Notes: a model not told the origin generated them from the sequence alone. A DNA stretch of 46,663 nt from Herpomyces periplanetae (GCA_009733715.1 WMKJ01000101.1:1-46663), one strand, 5' to 3'. Shown: positions 1 to 10,398, counted from the stretch's first letter. Made by a program: numbers and translations.

Positions 1-177
1 AACAGAGGATTAATGATTTTCCAGTTCCGAGTTGAAAGAAATACGGTCAAGCAATTCGCTGCCCACAGAATGTTTATCACACCGTAATTTCCCGAGAATT
101 TACCGTACGAATCAACCACACGTCATGTGCTTTTAATGATTAGTAAGTGAGCTAAGAGTTGGTAGGGCTTAGGTTAC

Positions 178-195
178 ACGCGCGTCAACGCGAAA
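178..195 (+). promoter_or_regulatory. MCB/SCB-like cell-cycle element upstream of MSH6
   Basis: About 150 bp before the MSH6 start codon the sequence reads ACGCGCGTCAACGCGAAA. It holds an MCB-like ACGCGCGT and, at 189-195, an exact CGCGAAA matching the SCB consensus CRCGAAA. In yeasts MBF and SBF bind such sites and switch on replication and mismatch-repair genes at G1/S. The motif is seen; its use here is inferred from position and target type. Confidence 0.45.
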
Positions 196-347
196 TTGAA
201 GATGAGCACAAGATTTGGCAAGAGGTTTGAGTTGGAATTAAGACTGTCATTGGGGTTTTGAAGCGATTGGTTAGGTATTAAGATACAATTTGGGGAGGGA
301 TTGAAGGATTAAAGTTACGTTAATAGTAGCTATCGATACAAGGAAAA

Positions 348-3300
348 ATGCCAGATGATATTAATTCATGTCAAGGTGGCGCGAAAAAGAAACTGGGTTT
401 ACGAACACCTGGTAAAGGACAGTTATCTATATTAGGATTTGTTTCTAAAGATCATGATAGACACTGCGACACAAGTAGTTCAATTAATGGATCATCGCAG
501 TTGACGGATCGTGACGCGCATGATAATGAGTTCAATGGCTCGGATGATTCTACTAAACGTTTTGTTGACAGGAAGCAGGAAAACTCCGGGCTAGTTCCGG
601 AAACAACAAGTTCCCATGCTACTCAGAGAAGCAGGAAGCGTTTGCGACGCATTGATTCGGATTCTGAAGAGGATAAAGACGCCCGTAGCGTCAGTGAAGG
701 GGAAAGTAAGCATGAAGCGTGGGACAGCATTGATGAAGAGGATTTTGCCGATATTCCAGATGATTTTGATTCATACGAAGCACCTCGGAAAAAGGCCAAA
801 AAATCGTTGATATCTACTTCAGCACAGATTCCACCATCATCACCACTTTCATCACTGGCCAGATCGACTACTGGTGTATCCGCATCAAAGAGTGATTTAC
901 TTAGCTTACAAGTAACTTCTTCTACCAAAAAATGGACTTACAATCCAGAGAACGTTTTAAATGTTACTGTTAAGGATAAAGAGATCCCTAATAGTAGAGG
1001 ACAACTTAATCGATCAAAACATGCCAATTCCAATACATGTCCTAATTCAGAGCAGCGTTACCCATGGCTCCAAAATATAACTGATGCAGAACGACGTCAA
1101 CCTACTGATCCGGATTACGATCCGCAAAGTTTATACATACCGCCTACAGCATGGCATAAATTCTCACCATTCGAAAAGCAGTATTGGGAAATTAAACAAA
1201 ATTTATGGGATACAGTAGTCTTTTTTAAAAAGGGGAAATTTTACGAATTGTACGAGCAAGATGCCGCGATTGGACATCAACTCTTTGATTTAAAGATTAC
1301 CGATCGAGTTAACATGCGTATGGTTGGCGTACCTGAGGCCAACCTTGATATGTGGATTAGTCGGTTTATAGCAGCTGGATATAAGATTGCAAAAGTTGAC
1401 CAAGTTGAATCAGCTCTAGCGAAAGAGATGCGTGAGCGTGATGAACGTAAAGCTGGGCGTCAAGCCTTTAAAAAGCCATCAAAAGGTGCCAACACGACTA
1501 ATGGAAGTGGGAAAGAGGGTATTATCCGCAGGGAATTAACATCTGTTATGACAATTGGAACATTAATAGACGGAAATATCTTAAAAAATGATATGGCAAC
1601 GTACTGTTTATCACTAAAACAAGTTAAATGCAAATCCCAATTCGACGGTACAACGTCTCCTACCAGCACATCTCGAACTATTTTCGGAATCTGTTTTGTC
1701 GACTGCGCTACATCACAATTTTTTCTTACGCAAATAGAAGATGACGTCAATTCGTTGAGTAAACTTGAGACATTGTTAACGCAAATAAGACCCAGTGAGC
1801 TGTTAATAGAAAAAGGTTCTGATCGCGTCTCAGGCAACGCAATGCGTATATTAAGGCTTAACTTGACCAATGCATCAAAAGTTCCATGGAATTATTTGAA
1901 ACCGGATACGGAATTTTTATCGGCTGATAACACGGAGCTGGAAATTGACAGGGGCGAATATTTTAGTGATTCCGATGGAGTGAGTTACGTGACAAATGGA
2001 AAGGCGAGGCCGAATGAAAGTACGAATTTCGGATGCTTAAAGGAGGAATTAGATTGTCATGATAATCAGGTAAACAACAATAGCGAAAATGAAGATGGTG
2101 ATGATGAAAATTCATCATTAGTGAGCTCGGGAACATTATCAAGAAGCTCTGCTCCAGTAAAGGAAAACTCAGCATCATCATGTCCATCAGTTGAACCAGC
2201 CAATAAAACTGTTAAAGTGCCTCGAGATAGTTGGCCAAAGGCACTACGTATGGCTAGTGAAAAATACCGTGTTGCATTTTCTGCATTTGGTGCGTTGCTC
2301 TTCTATCTCCAAAAGTTGAAAATTGATCGGGAATTGATCAAGTATGGAAACTTCTCGTTTTATAACGACGATAATGAATCATCTGCCGATAATGCAAGCT
2401 CAAAGACAGAAGCTGCTTTGCGCGAAAGCGGTAAAAAACTCATATTGGATGGGCGAACGTTATCTAACCTGGAAATTTTCCATAATTCGTTCAACTTGGA
2501 TACACAGGGTACGCTGCATAGTGTGCTAAATCGCTGTGCCACGCCGTTTGGAAAAAGATTATTTAAATTTTGGATATGCCACCCTTTATACGATTTTCAT
2601 GCAATTGAAGAGCGCTTAGATGCCGTTGAAGCTTTATCCAATCATAATCATGTGCGTGAAGACTTCTTGCAATCTTTGGGTCAATACCCAGATCTTGAAC
2701 GCTTATTATCACGTGTGCACTGTAAAACGTGTAAAATCAGTGAATTCGTCAAATTATTAGACGCTTTGGATACTGTCGACTACTCTATATCCTTATTAGA
2801 TCCAGTCAAAGAACCATCGGCGTTAATAAATCGGTTGGTGACATGTATACCCAATATTGGAAAGATTCTTGGTACATGGAAGGGAATGTTTGATCGATCG
2901 TTGGCAATCTCCTCCGGCAGTATTACACCATATCCTGGTATCGATAAAGAATTCGACTCGAGTGAAAGGCATATTCAGAGTATAATTGAGCAACTCGATC
3001 GTATTAAGATAGCATGGCAAAAGAAATTGAATAGTCGGGCCATAGAATTTCGTGATAATGGAAAGGAAATTTACCAATTAGAAATTCCAAACACGGTAAA
3101 ACAGTCTGCCATACCATCAACATGGCAGCAAGTTTCATCGACTAGTAAAGTTAAGAGATACTATTTTCCGGAACTTCGAAAACTGGTCCGGTCACTACAA
3201 GAAGCCCAGGAACTACATCGTCAAATATCTGTAGATATAGCTCTGCGCTTTTATCGTCAATTTGACGAAAATTACTCCACGATTTCATCCGTTATTAAAA

Positions 3301-4274
3301 TTCTCGCCACACTAGACTGTCTAGGAAGTCTGGCCCGATTTTCTTCAGGCCTAAGTGAGCCACGATGCCGACCAAAGTTTATCGATTCGGACCGTTCATG
3401 TCTAGAGTTCGTGGAGTTGCGACATCCATGCTATTCATCGTCATCCACGTTCATTCCGAATGACATTAAGCTTGGCGGAGATCACGCAAATATCTACCTT
3501 TTAACGGGTGCAAACGCTGCTGGTAAATCGACCATACTTAGGATGACATGTACAGCTGTGATCCTAGCGCAGATTGGTGCATACCTGCCGTGCAAATCAG
3601 CTCGTCTAAGTCCAATTGACCGCATTATGTCACGGCTAGGTGCAAACGACTCAATTTTTTCGTGTCAAAGTACATTTTTCGTTGAATTGTACGAAACGCG
3701 CAAAATTCTGGAAGAAGCGACGGAAAAGAGTTTAATCATCATTGACGAACTTGGAAGGGGAACATCAACATACGATGGACTGTCCATAGCGCAGGCCGTG
3801 CTTCATGAATTGTCTACACGAATCGGTTGTCTAGCCATTTTTGCAACGCATTATCGTTCTCTGGCTGTATCATTTTCTCGACATCCTGAGATAAGCTTGC
3901 GGCGCATGAAAATTAACTTTGACAAGTCCCTCAACCGTCTGACTTTCTTGTATCGTCTAGAAGAGGGAATCTCTCCGGCAAGTTTCGGCATGCATTGTGC
4001 TCTCATGTCTGGAATTCCCCAGGAAATAGTCACAGCTGCAGAATCCGTTGCTCGAAGCTTTATTAAATCCAAGAGGATCAATTTGGATCTGGATCATCGA
4101 AAGCTGCATCTTGACGCTGACCCTGATCAAGTTGACCCTGAAGTTGACAATGATACTACTCAACTTCCTTTGGGCTTCCTCAGTGATGTGGCTTGGATTT
4201 ATAGACAAGGCCTTTCCGGTATTGGTGGCCCGATAGGCTTGAATATATTTCGTCGTCAAATTGACCGGTTGTAG
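348..4274 (+). CDS. MSH6: DNA mismatch repair protein Msh6 (MutS homologue)
   Basis: Single uninterrupted 1308-residue frame. Msh6 pairs with Msh2 as MutS-alpha, which finds base mismatches and small loops in the nucleus. A PCNA-binding (PIP-like) motif QLSILGFV lies at residues 25-32, followed by a long acidic, Ser-rich disordered N-terminus. The mismatch-binding domain carries the diagnostic Phe-X-Glu as F298-Y299-E300. The connector region holds an acidic Asn/Ser-rich insertion around residues 520-620. The ATPase has Walker A GANAAGKST (1054-1062), the same variant as yeast Msh6, Walker B with D1133-E1134 in IIIDELGRGTS, and the C-terminal helix-turn-helix region GISPASFGMHCALMSG. Length is close to fungal Msh6 (yeast is about 1240). 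No PWWP domain is seen, as in yeast. It converges on COX10 with a gap of only 144 bp, so the two 3' UTRs probably overlap. Confidence 0.97.
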   Translation: MPDDINSCQGGAKKKLGLRTPGKGQLSILGFVSKDHDRHCDTSSSINGSSQLTDRDAHDNEFNGSDDSTKRFVDRKQENSGLVPETTSSHATQRSRKRLRRIDSDSEEDKDARSVSEGESKHEAWDSIDEEDFADIPDDFDSYEAPRKKAKKSLISTSAQIPPSSPLSSLARSTTGVSASKSDLLSLQVTSSTKKWTYNPENVLNVTVKDKEIPNSRGQLNRSKHANSNTCPNSEQRYPWLQNITDAERRQPTDPDYDPQSLYIPPTAWHKFSPFEKQYWEIKQNLWDTVVFFKKGKFYELYEQDAAIGHQLFDLKITDRVNMRMVGVPEANLDMWISRFIAAGYKIAKVDQVESALAKEMRERDERKAGRQAFKKPSKGANTTNGSGKEGIIRRELTSVMTIGTLIDGNILKNDMATYCLSLKQVKCKSQFDGTTSPTSTSRTIFGICFVDCATSQFFLTQIEDDVNSLSKLETLLTQIRPSELLIEKGSDRVSGNAMRILRLNLTNASKVPWNYLKPDTEFLSADNTELEIDRGEYFSDSDGVSYVTNGKARPNESTNFGCLKEELDCHDNQVNNNSENEDGDDENSSLVSSGTLSRSSAPVKENSASSCPSVEPANKTVKVPRDSWPKALRMASEKYRVAFSAFGALLFYLQKLKIDRELIKYGNFSFYNDDNESSADNASSKTEAALRESGKKLILDGRTLSNLEIFHNSFNLDTQGTLHSVLNRCATPFGKRLFKFWICHPLYDFHAIEERLDAVEALSNHNHVREDFLQSLGQYPDLERLLSRVHCKTCKISEFVKLLDALDTVDYSISLLDPVKEPSALINRLVTCIPNIGKILGTWKGMFDRSLAISSGSITPYPGIDKEFDSSERHIQSIIEQLDRIKIAWQKKLNSRAIEFRDNGKEIYQLEIPNTVKQSAIPSTWQQVSSTSKVKRYYFPELRKLVRSLQEAQELHRQISVDIALRFYRQFDENYSTISSVIKILATLDCLGSLARFSSGLSEPRCRPKFIDSDRSCLEFVELRHPCYSSSSTFIPNDIKLGGDHANIYLLTGANAAGKSTILRMTCTAVILAQIGAYLPCKSARLSPIDRIMSRLGANDSIFSCQSTFFVELYETRKILEEATEKSLIIIDELGRGTSTYDGLSIAQAVLHELSTRIGCLAIFATHYRSLAVSFSRHPEISLRRMKINFDKSLNRLTFLYRLEEGISPASFGMHCALMSGIPQEIVTAAESVARSFIKSKRINLDLDHRKLHLDADPDQVDPEVDNDTTQLPLGFLSDVAWIYRQGLSGIGGPIGLNIFRRQIDRL

Positions 4275-4418
4275 CTTGTCTTTTACTTAAACATACACGT
4301 TGTATCACCAACTGCAATTAAATCCTACTGACCCAATTTACAATTCAAAAGTAGTCAGCCAAGTCATGATTTTCTGGCGTAAAGTTAAATGCCAGTTCAT
4401 TTAAACAGTTCAAAATAC

Positions 4419-6071
4419 TCAAGCTTGTGGATTAGGATAACGTTTATTGATTGGCTCTATTTCGTTAGTTGCATTTAACTCATTCATATTAGAATTAGAA
4501 GACGCAGCACGGCCTTCTGCTGTCGGCATCATTATACGCATTAATGATAAATCCTTGTCTTGGTCTTCTTGTCGGCCGGGCGTAAAGGACTCCCGAAATT
4601 TTGCCAATCTTGCGTAAACACTTTCGATAAATCCCGTTTTGAACATCATAGCCATTATGAGAACCAATGGCAAATACCACACACTTGCCCAGAATAAATT
4701 TCTTGCAGCAATCATACCATGCCTAGAACGCCCACCAGCCATGCCAACGGAAGTGAAATATCTTGTGTGGTTAACACTTTCATTTGATATTTCTTGACGG
4801 AACTTCCAGGCGCTACGGACTAGCCATACGTTAACGGGTAAACTGATCAAAAAGAAACTTTCTCGGATAATGTTCCAGTAAACTAGACCTCCACACATGC
4901 CGAATAACATTATCGTATACAAAAATGCAATACGTCCATTAAGTAAGGGATTCGTCCAAGCTAACATTCTTAAGCCAGCACGCTGATATTCGTATCGATT
5001 CATATACGATAAAGAATTAAAATGAGGGAATTGCCAAGCGAATAGTATTCCTGACAGGATCCAGCCTCCGATAGCCTCTGTAGAAAAGAGTAGACTATTC
5101 ATCATAGATAAGCACCGGGTGTACCAATCGTAAATATGAGTAGCATGTTGACTAGATACAGTAGAATCTGGCATGCATTCCCCAGCAGCGGCAGTCCATC
5201 CCATCAATGGGGGTATAGCGCCGACTACAGCACCGACCCACGTATTAAAAACTGAAAAACGTTTCATGGGTGTATAAATACCAGCGTAAAGAATAATATT
5301 TAATAGACCTAGACCGGCTACTAAGCCATTGGTCCCGTAATAAAGTAGGGAAACACCTGAAATTCCACATGCAAGAGCAAATAAGCTAGCTGAGCGTGCT
5401 GAGATAAAACCGCGTACGATTGGACGATTTTTAGTTCGTAGCATTAACGCATCGGTTCGATGTTCGTAGACCATATTCATTGCATTTGCAGAAGCGGAGC
5501 ATAGGGCGGTGCCGGTGGTTAAGAAGAGAAGGGTAATACCAGATAATGAGGGTATTGTACCCGCAGTAGTATTCATGTAAACGGGGACAGAATAGAGGGA
5601 ATACGCAGTAGTGGTGGATAGAACAATTAAGAAGCTGAGACGTGCTTTTGACAATGCAAGATATTTATCGATTAATTGTCCGATTTCATGATTCCACTGT
5701 CCAATTCGAGTGGTAAGCGGAGTGGCAGGTACACGATCATTTTGTAGTGAAGTTTGAGGCTTATTTGTCAGTATAGGTTGGGAAGAATCGGTGTAGCTTA
5801 AACGGAAAAAATCTCGGGAGAGGGTGTTAATAGGGGTACTAAACCGATCAGAATATGTGGAGAGTGTGTGAGTTTTGCGAGATTTGAAAGAATTTTGGAA
5901 CGATAGTCTTAACGACCGGTCAATTGTCGTTGAATAAAACGTTCGAAAGTTATTACACAAATTATGTGATGGGATCGATCTCATTGATCCGGATAGAACT
6001 AAGCGGCGTAGGGATAAAATGGCCGTGTGGCGACATCGCGCAATAAATCCCAAATGATCACGCGCATACAT
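4419..6071 (-). CDS. COX10: Protohaem IX farnesyltransferase Cox10
   Basis: Intronless 550-residue frame. Cox10 adds a farnesyl group to haem B to make haem O, the first step toward haem A for cytochrome c oxidase, in the inner mitochondrial membrane. It is a UbiA-family polytopic prenyltransferase. The Asp/Asn-rich prenyl-diphosphate site is at about residues 194-217 (NAMNMVYEHRTD followed by RTKNRP). The second conserved motif YTPMKR at 266-271 is followed by FNTWVGAVVGAIPPLMGW. About eight hydrophobic segments follow in order. The first roughly 120 residues are Arg/Ser-rich with almost no acidic residues early on, as expected of a mitochondrial presequence. The C-terminal 70 residues are a hydrophilic tail. 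The family call is secure; the exact start codon is the first ATG of the frame. Confidence 0.96.
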   Translation of the reverse strand: MYARDHLGFIARCRHTAILSLRRLVLSGSMRSIPSHNLCNNFRTFYSTTIDRSLRLSFQNSFKSRKTHTLSTYSDRFSTPINTLSRDFFRLSYTDSSQPILTNKPQTSLQNDRVPATPLTTRIGQWNHEIGQLIDKYLALSKARLSFLIVLSTTTAYSLYSVPVYMNTTAGTIPSLSGITLLFLTTGTALCSASANAMNMVYEHRTDALMLRTKNRPIVRGFISARSASLFALACGISGVSLLYYGTNGLVAGLGLLNIILYAGIYTPMKRFSVFNTWVGAVVGAIPPLMGWTAAAGECMPDSTVSSQHATHIYDWYTRCLSMMNSLLFSTEAIGGWILSGILFAWQFPHFNSLSYMNRYEYQRAGLRMLAWTNPLLNGRIAFLYTIMLFGMCGGLVYWNIIRESFFLISLPVNVWLVRSAWKFRQEISNESVNHTRYFTSVGMAGGRSRHGMIAARNLFWASVWYLPLVLIMAMMFKTGFIESVYARLAKFRESFTPGRQEDQDKDLSLMRIMMPTAEGRAASSNSNMNELNATNEIEPINKRYPNPQA

Positions 6072-6123
6072 TTTGGTTTAGCGCGTGAGGTTAATGGGAT
6101 GCTTTACGATTCACGCGACAGAC

Positions 6124-6128
6124 ATTGG
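6124..6128 (-). promoter_or_regulatory. CCAAT box near the COX10 start
   Basis: The minus strand reads CCAAT about 53 bp before the COX10 ATG. The Hap2/3/5 (NF-Y) complex uses CCAAT to drive fungal respiratory genes, so the site suits COX10. A pentamer occurs often by chance, so this is weak evidence. Confidence 0.25.
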
Positions 6129-6562
6129 CATGAGTGTCTGGAAAATATTAGTGTAGGTGGTAACTGAAGACGCAAGAAAGTTCCCGGATAATCCCTTTAA
6201 CACGAACTATCGCGCAATTAAACTTTTAATTTCTAGACGATCATGAATATTCATTGAAAAATATAGAGGTCTTTAATCTCACGCGTTAGATGTCACGAAA
6301 TAAAATCCAAGAAACGCTTGGTTGAATGTATGAAAAGGGAAGAGTTTAGATAAGAATCGTTAACCAAAAACCGGAAATTCCAAATAAACCATTCTGAGTA
6401 AAATATACAAATTAAACTAAGTAAAATCGTAAAAAAGTAAATCTACACACCCCAGTAAAATCAACATTAAAAGATCATTTTCATTGATGCACAAAATTAT
6501 CAAATTCCCTTCCAAATAATCGATGTTGCGGACATTATTTCCCTTAGTGAATAAGTCAAATG

Positions 6563-6570
6563 TCACGTGA
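6563..6570. promoter_or_regulatory. TCACGTGA palindrome (E-box) upstream of COX10
   Basis: Perfect 8-bp palindrome with a CACGTG core, the binding sequence of Cbf1-type bHLH factors in fungi. It lies about 490 bp before the COX10 start. The same octamer recurs at 30709-30716 and 33936-33943. Confidence 0.4.
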
Positions 6571-6997
6571 ATCACAGAGTGTAAATTACTAATTTGGCGG
6601 GCGGAGTCGAGAAATGACTGGGATTGGCGAGGAGAGTATGAGTGAGATGAGACGCTAAGGAAAATGTTTGTGGAAATAGCCAAGCACCAGAGGAATGATT
6701 TATGGTTGTTAATGGGATAAGGAATTTTTTAATTTGTAAGGAAAGAGTCTGAACATCCATTGTTAGTTAGAAGGGGTTGAAAATGGCAGATCAACGGAAA
6801 AGTTAGAATCATTTATTTCCCCTACGACCGGAAGGCTATTACCCCCCCCGTTCCCAAGACAAATAAGCGGCGATAAATTGTCCAGTTCACTTGCACAGAA
6901 TGTAACAAGACTGGCCGGAAAAAATCAGCTGGATTACGTAAGTCGCTAAGGTTGGTTTGGCCAGAGAGGTTAAGCCGGGTTGGAAGAGATGGTAAGA

Positions 6998-7005
6998 TGA
7001 CGTCA
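6998..7005. promoter_or_regulatory. TGACGTCA palindrome (CRE-like)
   Basis: Exact TGACGTCA, the consensus of CREB/ATF-type bZIP factors (Atf1, Sko1 in fungi). It lies between CET1 and COX10, about 930 bp before the COX10 start codon and just past the CET1 stop. Function is inferred only. Confidence 0.3.
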
Positions 7006-7168
7006 GTGGTGGTGTAAGAGGGAAGGGTAAAAGAAGTTAAAGGGAAAAGAAGCAATGTAGGAAAATGGAAATGGTAAGAGCAGGGTTCATTCACCGTTTA
7101 TGACAATAAAAGTTTGCGTATAGGACAAAATGAACATTATATAGGGGGTAATGGGAAAACAATCAAGG

Positions 7169-9049
7169 TCATACGGTTCCTGCTCGTGATAAAACTCGAA
7201 TATTATTTAAGAAACGGGTTACCAGTTCTTCAAATTGGTTTTCCAATCCTTGTTGCGCCAAACGACCTTCGCTTCGTACGGAATCTGCATTCAATTCAAT
7301 CTCTAATTCATTGCTGCACGTTTCCAAACCGTTACGTGGATCACCAACTTGTGTTAAATCAATTCGAAAATCTTGATGAGTATATGACAGACGATTTTTT
7401 CGTCTACTTTGCAGAACTTTTCCCACAAAACCACTGCCCTCAGAACTAAATGATATATTTCCAGGATATTTTTTGGGTGGATTGTTTGCATGACTTGAGC
7501 CAAGTAAATATTCCATTGAACCTTGATGAGATACTTCAATATTCACACTTATGCGTATATCAAATGCCTGCCGTGGACAGTAAATATCCAGATCACCAAC
7601 CCGAGCTTTGATCATTTTACTTTTAACTTCATCACTTTTACTATCACGAGTAATTCTAACTTTTCGACCGTAATTTCGAGCACTAAGGACATCACGTGCA
7701 AATTCGGGTAAATCGTTGAAGGCTTCCTGTGATAGCGCATATGTTGAATCAGTTTCCATGGACCTACAGTAGCTGATTGGTTGTCGACCCGTTTCCATTG
7801 AGCTACGAATAACAGTATTAAGAAAATCGTTAATCCTTCGATGTTGATCTAATGTCATGGAACTTTCAAATCTAGCAGGAAAACCTGATACTAGAACACT
7901 TTCCGTCTGAACTGGCAATTGAATTCTGCCACCAGTTTTATCATTTCCACATAGTGTACTATCGTCCTTGTATACTAATCGTCCGAATTTAGCCTCGATT
8001 TCATATTGAATTGAGCATCCGGGTTTATCATCTCCCATTAAACGGTAAGCCTGATCAAAATCTGGACCTAAAACAACCGTATCAAATAAAAAGTCGGCAA
8101 CAACTCGGCTTATTTCGTTATAAGGTATAGCGTTAGTTATACACGGTTCAACATGAGACCGTGAACTTTGATTGTTAACCAGTGTACACGATTCATCAAT
8201 TAACCCATCACAACTATTCGTTCGCCCCTGTGCTATCCCGTCCATTTCCGTTTCGGAACCTGCTGATGGCACAGATGTCATTCCCGAATTTAAGTCATTA
8301 CTTTGAGCATGAGTGTCACTAAATTCGTTTGACTCATCCCGAATATTAGTGTGGCTCATTAACTTCTGACTTTGCGTATATTCTCGCATTAATCTGTTAA
8401 CATCAGCGGCAAGATTACTCCAATCTGCTCGAATAGCCCACACGGGTACAACATCGTGTCGAAGTCGCTTTCTTGTACTCTCTTCCTGTTTATTCGCGTT
8501 TCCGGGCTTTAAGCTTCGCTTTCGTGACATATGTTCCATCTTCTCTTCATCATCATCGCCTTTACCCCCTGCTGATCTAGCCATACCATTCGCACTATCA
8601 GCTAAAATAGGTTTATCAGGTATTCCCATGACTTTAGATTTGTTAACAGAGTTATTCGAGCTGTGCGTATCACCATAGTCAATAGTTTCATTATTACTGC
8701 CATCATTATTGGAAATAGCTGCAATCGATACTTTGGTCTCACTTTTAAAAGATTTCGACTCCGTAGTCCCTTTTGGTGATGAAATTGTTACTAATTCCGG
8801 TTTAACTAGATGAGGCGAATTTTCTTCTCCAATAACCGATTTTTTCGTTGATTTTTCTCCATTCTTTGATAGTATATGTGGTAAACTTCCCTGCAACATT
8901 TTTTTATCTTGTAGTTCTCCCACCACACTTGAACACCTTACAACGTTTAGATTTTGATGTGACAATGTTGATGACGAAGAAGTCATCGAAACATCCCCAA
9001 CTCCCGTTTGGTTCGCATTGTCGAAATGAAGAATCGACCTTAGATCCAT
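7169..9049 (-). CDS. CET1: mRNA 5'-triphosphatase (capping enzyme beta subunit), Cet1 type
   Basis: Intronless 626-residue frame. The enzyme removes the gamma phosphate from nascent pre-mRNA, the first step of capping. It belongs to the metal-dependent triphosphate tunnel family of fungi and protists. The catalytic domain fills about residues 305-620. Its two acidic metal-binding strands are visible: E350-I-E352 in YEIEAKFGRL and ELEIEL at 581-586. The basic strands RRKNRLSYTHQDFRIDLTQV lie between them, as in yeast Cet1. The first 300 residues are low-complexity. Within them VPVWAIRADW (residues 201-210) resembles the WAQKW guanylyltransferase-docking motif of yeast Cet1. Its neighbour across 4 kb of empty sequence is RPN2, transcribed away from it. 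Confidence 0.93.
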   Translation of the reverse strand: MDLRSILHFDNANQTGVGDVSMTSSSSTLSHQNLNVVRCSSVVGELQDKKMLQGSLPHILSKNGEKSTKKSVIGEENSPHLVKPELVTISSPKGTTESKSFKSETKVSIAAISNNDGSNNETIDYGDTHSSNNSVNKSKVMGIPDKPILADSANGMARSAGGKGDDDEEKMEHMSRKRSLKPGNANKQEESTRKRLRHDVVPVWAIRADWSNLAADVNRLMREYTQSQKLMSHTNIRDESNEFSDTHAQSNDLNSGMTSVPSAGSETEMDGIAQGRTNSCDGLIDESCTLVNNQSSRSHVEPCITNAIPYNEISRVVADFLFDTVVLGPDFDQAYRLMGDDKPGCSIQYEIEAKFGRLVYKDDSTLCGNDKTGGRIQLPVQTESVLVSGFPARFESSMTLDQHRRINDFLNTVIRSSMETGRQPISYCRSMETDSTYALSQEAFNDLPEFARDVLSARNYGRKVRITRDSKSDEVKSKMIKARVGDLDIYCPRQAFDIRISVNIEVSHQGSMEYLLGSSHANNPPKKYPGNISFSSEGSGFVGKVLQSRRKNRLSYTHQDFRIDLTQVGDPRNGLETCSNELEIELNADSVRSEGRLAQQGLENQFEELVTRFLNNIRVLSRAGTV

Positions 9050-9210
9050 AGTTATCCTCTGATGTGTATTCCATGTAGTACAACCTTCGAAGCTTATTAG
9101 CTAAGTTCCCAATTATTGATGGAAATTTCCTGACTAAACTTCTTACCTAAATGCCTGAATGACTTCTTGCCTGATTCTCCGTGTCTACTTGGATAGAATT
9201 GGTATCCTGA

Positions 9211-9250
9211 TACGCACGTACGAACGAACGTACGTGCGTGCGTAAGTATG
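9211..9250. repeat. Alternating purine-pyrimidine tract with hairpin upstream of CET1
   Basis: A near-perfect run of alternating purines and pyrimidines built from ACGT and GCGT words. ACGCACGTACG (9212-9222) is the exact reverse complement of CGTACGTGCGT (9229-9239), giving an 11-bp stem with loop AACGAA. It lies about 160 bp before the CET1 start codon. Confidence 0.7.
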
Positions 9251-10320
9251 TGGATGCGCAAGTCTTGTTGGTAGAATAAGTTGATCCTGTCTGAGTAGAT
9301 CCAATTGGTTCAGTTATTTGTGATTTCTCCCTCAAAATTATGGTTCATTTCGTACCCGTTATTACCTTGTGTCTTTCCAGCATTTAATGGACATCAACTT
9401 TCTTACTCACGTTTAAAGTTAATGAGTTGCTTCACAAATCTATTATACACGTGTATCAGCTCACTTTGCCGGATTGCTCGATGATTTTTAGTGCCATAAA
9501 GAGTGAATTAACCGTTTTCAATCGATCAACCTTTAATTGGAGATGGTCGCGGGTTTAGGAATAAAAATTTCACAAATTCTCCGCCCAATCGTGCATCCGA
9601 GACTCTGCAATCATAAAAGGGTCTGGTTATATGAAAACCTTTAACAAATTAAATTTTCATAGTAGTTGAAACCAATTTCAGTGTACTTGATAAGTAAGAT
9701 TGTGGGTGGGATGGTCACTTTCTCAGTGCGAAGGCAAATCCATCGGTGAACTCTTTTATTAATTATTACTTATTCAAGTATTATCCATCCAAATCATGTG
9801 ATGTAACTTCCAGTAAATATACGCGTCAGTAAAGGGAAGTAGGCGAATGTTTGTAGGAATATACGTGTAATTAAAGAATTCCTCATCGCTGGGAGTTTGT
9901 ACAGTATTAAATGCACGAATAGGTAATAAATTTATACGCTAAGGTTATTTCACAGTTATATTAAAATTACCTGATCGTGGCAACTCTTCATCAAATTTAG
10001 CATATTCGAACTCGCGCGTTTAACAACCGTTTTTCACGAGAGAAACCGTGCAACCGGAATACTTCATAAAAACTTGTTGGAGCTTCTGTAAGAAGCGCGT
10101 ACTAAGAATTCCGAACCACCGAATATTGCGCCTAAACGGCTAGTTTGACAAGAATTGACGTGTCAACTAGAGTATCACAGGCACACATATCTCATGAAGA
10201 CATGAATAATCTGGCGCGGGTCTCCCCGTTAATGTGTCTCCTGAGTAAAATTTGCAATGTTTCTTTATAATGTAAGGTTTGAAGACCAAATTTCCTAAGT
10301 CGGGTATACAAATTTTATCA

Positions 10321-10398
10321 ATGCACGCATACACATGAACATACATGTATACGTACACATTCACATACACACACATACATATATACATATACATATGC
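10321..10398. repeat. Degenerate (CA/TA)n alternating tract
   Basis: About 78 bp of nearly uninterrupted alternating purine-pyrimidine sequence made of ACAT, ACAC, GTAT and TATA words. It is an imperfect dinucleotide microsatellite in the CET1-RPN2 gap. A 75-residue open frame across it is only the repeat read as protein. Confidence 0.7.

Larger units (their letters stand above)
6072..7168. other. COX10 promoter and CET1 3' flank, no gene seen
   Basis: This 1.1 kb stretch separates the COX10 start from the CET1 stop, both on the minus strand. Short open frames here lack family features and look like chance. It holds a palindromic TCACGTGA (6563-6570), a palindromic TGACGTCA (6998-7005), an 8-base C run (6842-6849) and a purine-rich plus strand from about 6950 to 7090. 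Confidence 0.7.

Noticed and set aside
6822-7094. 90-codon minus-strand frame between CET1 and COX10
   Set aside because: Pyrimidine-rich strand giving Leu/Pro/Ser/Thr by composition; no motif and no homologue recognised.
10167-10394. 75-codon minus-strand frame rich in Met, Tyr, Cys and Val
   Set aside because: It is an RY microsatellite read as protein, with no family features.
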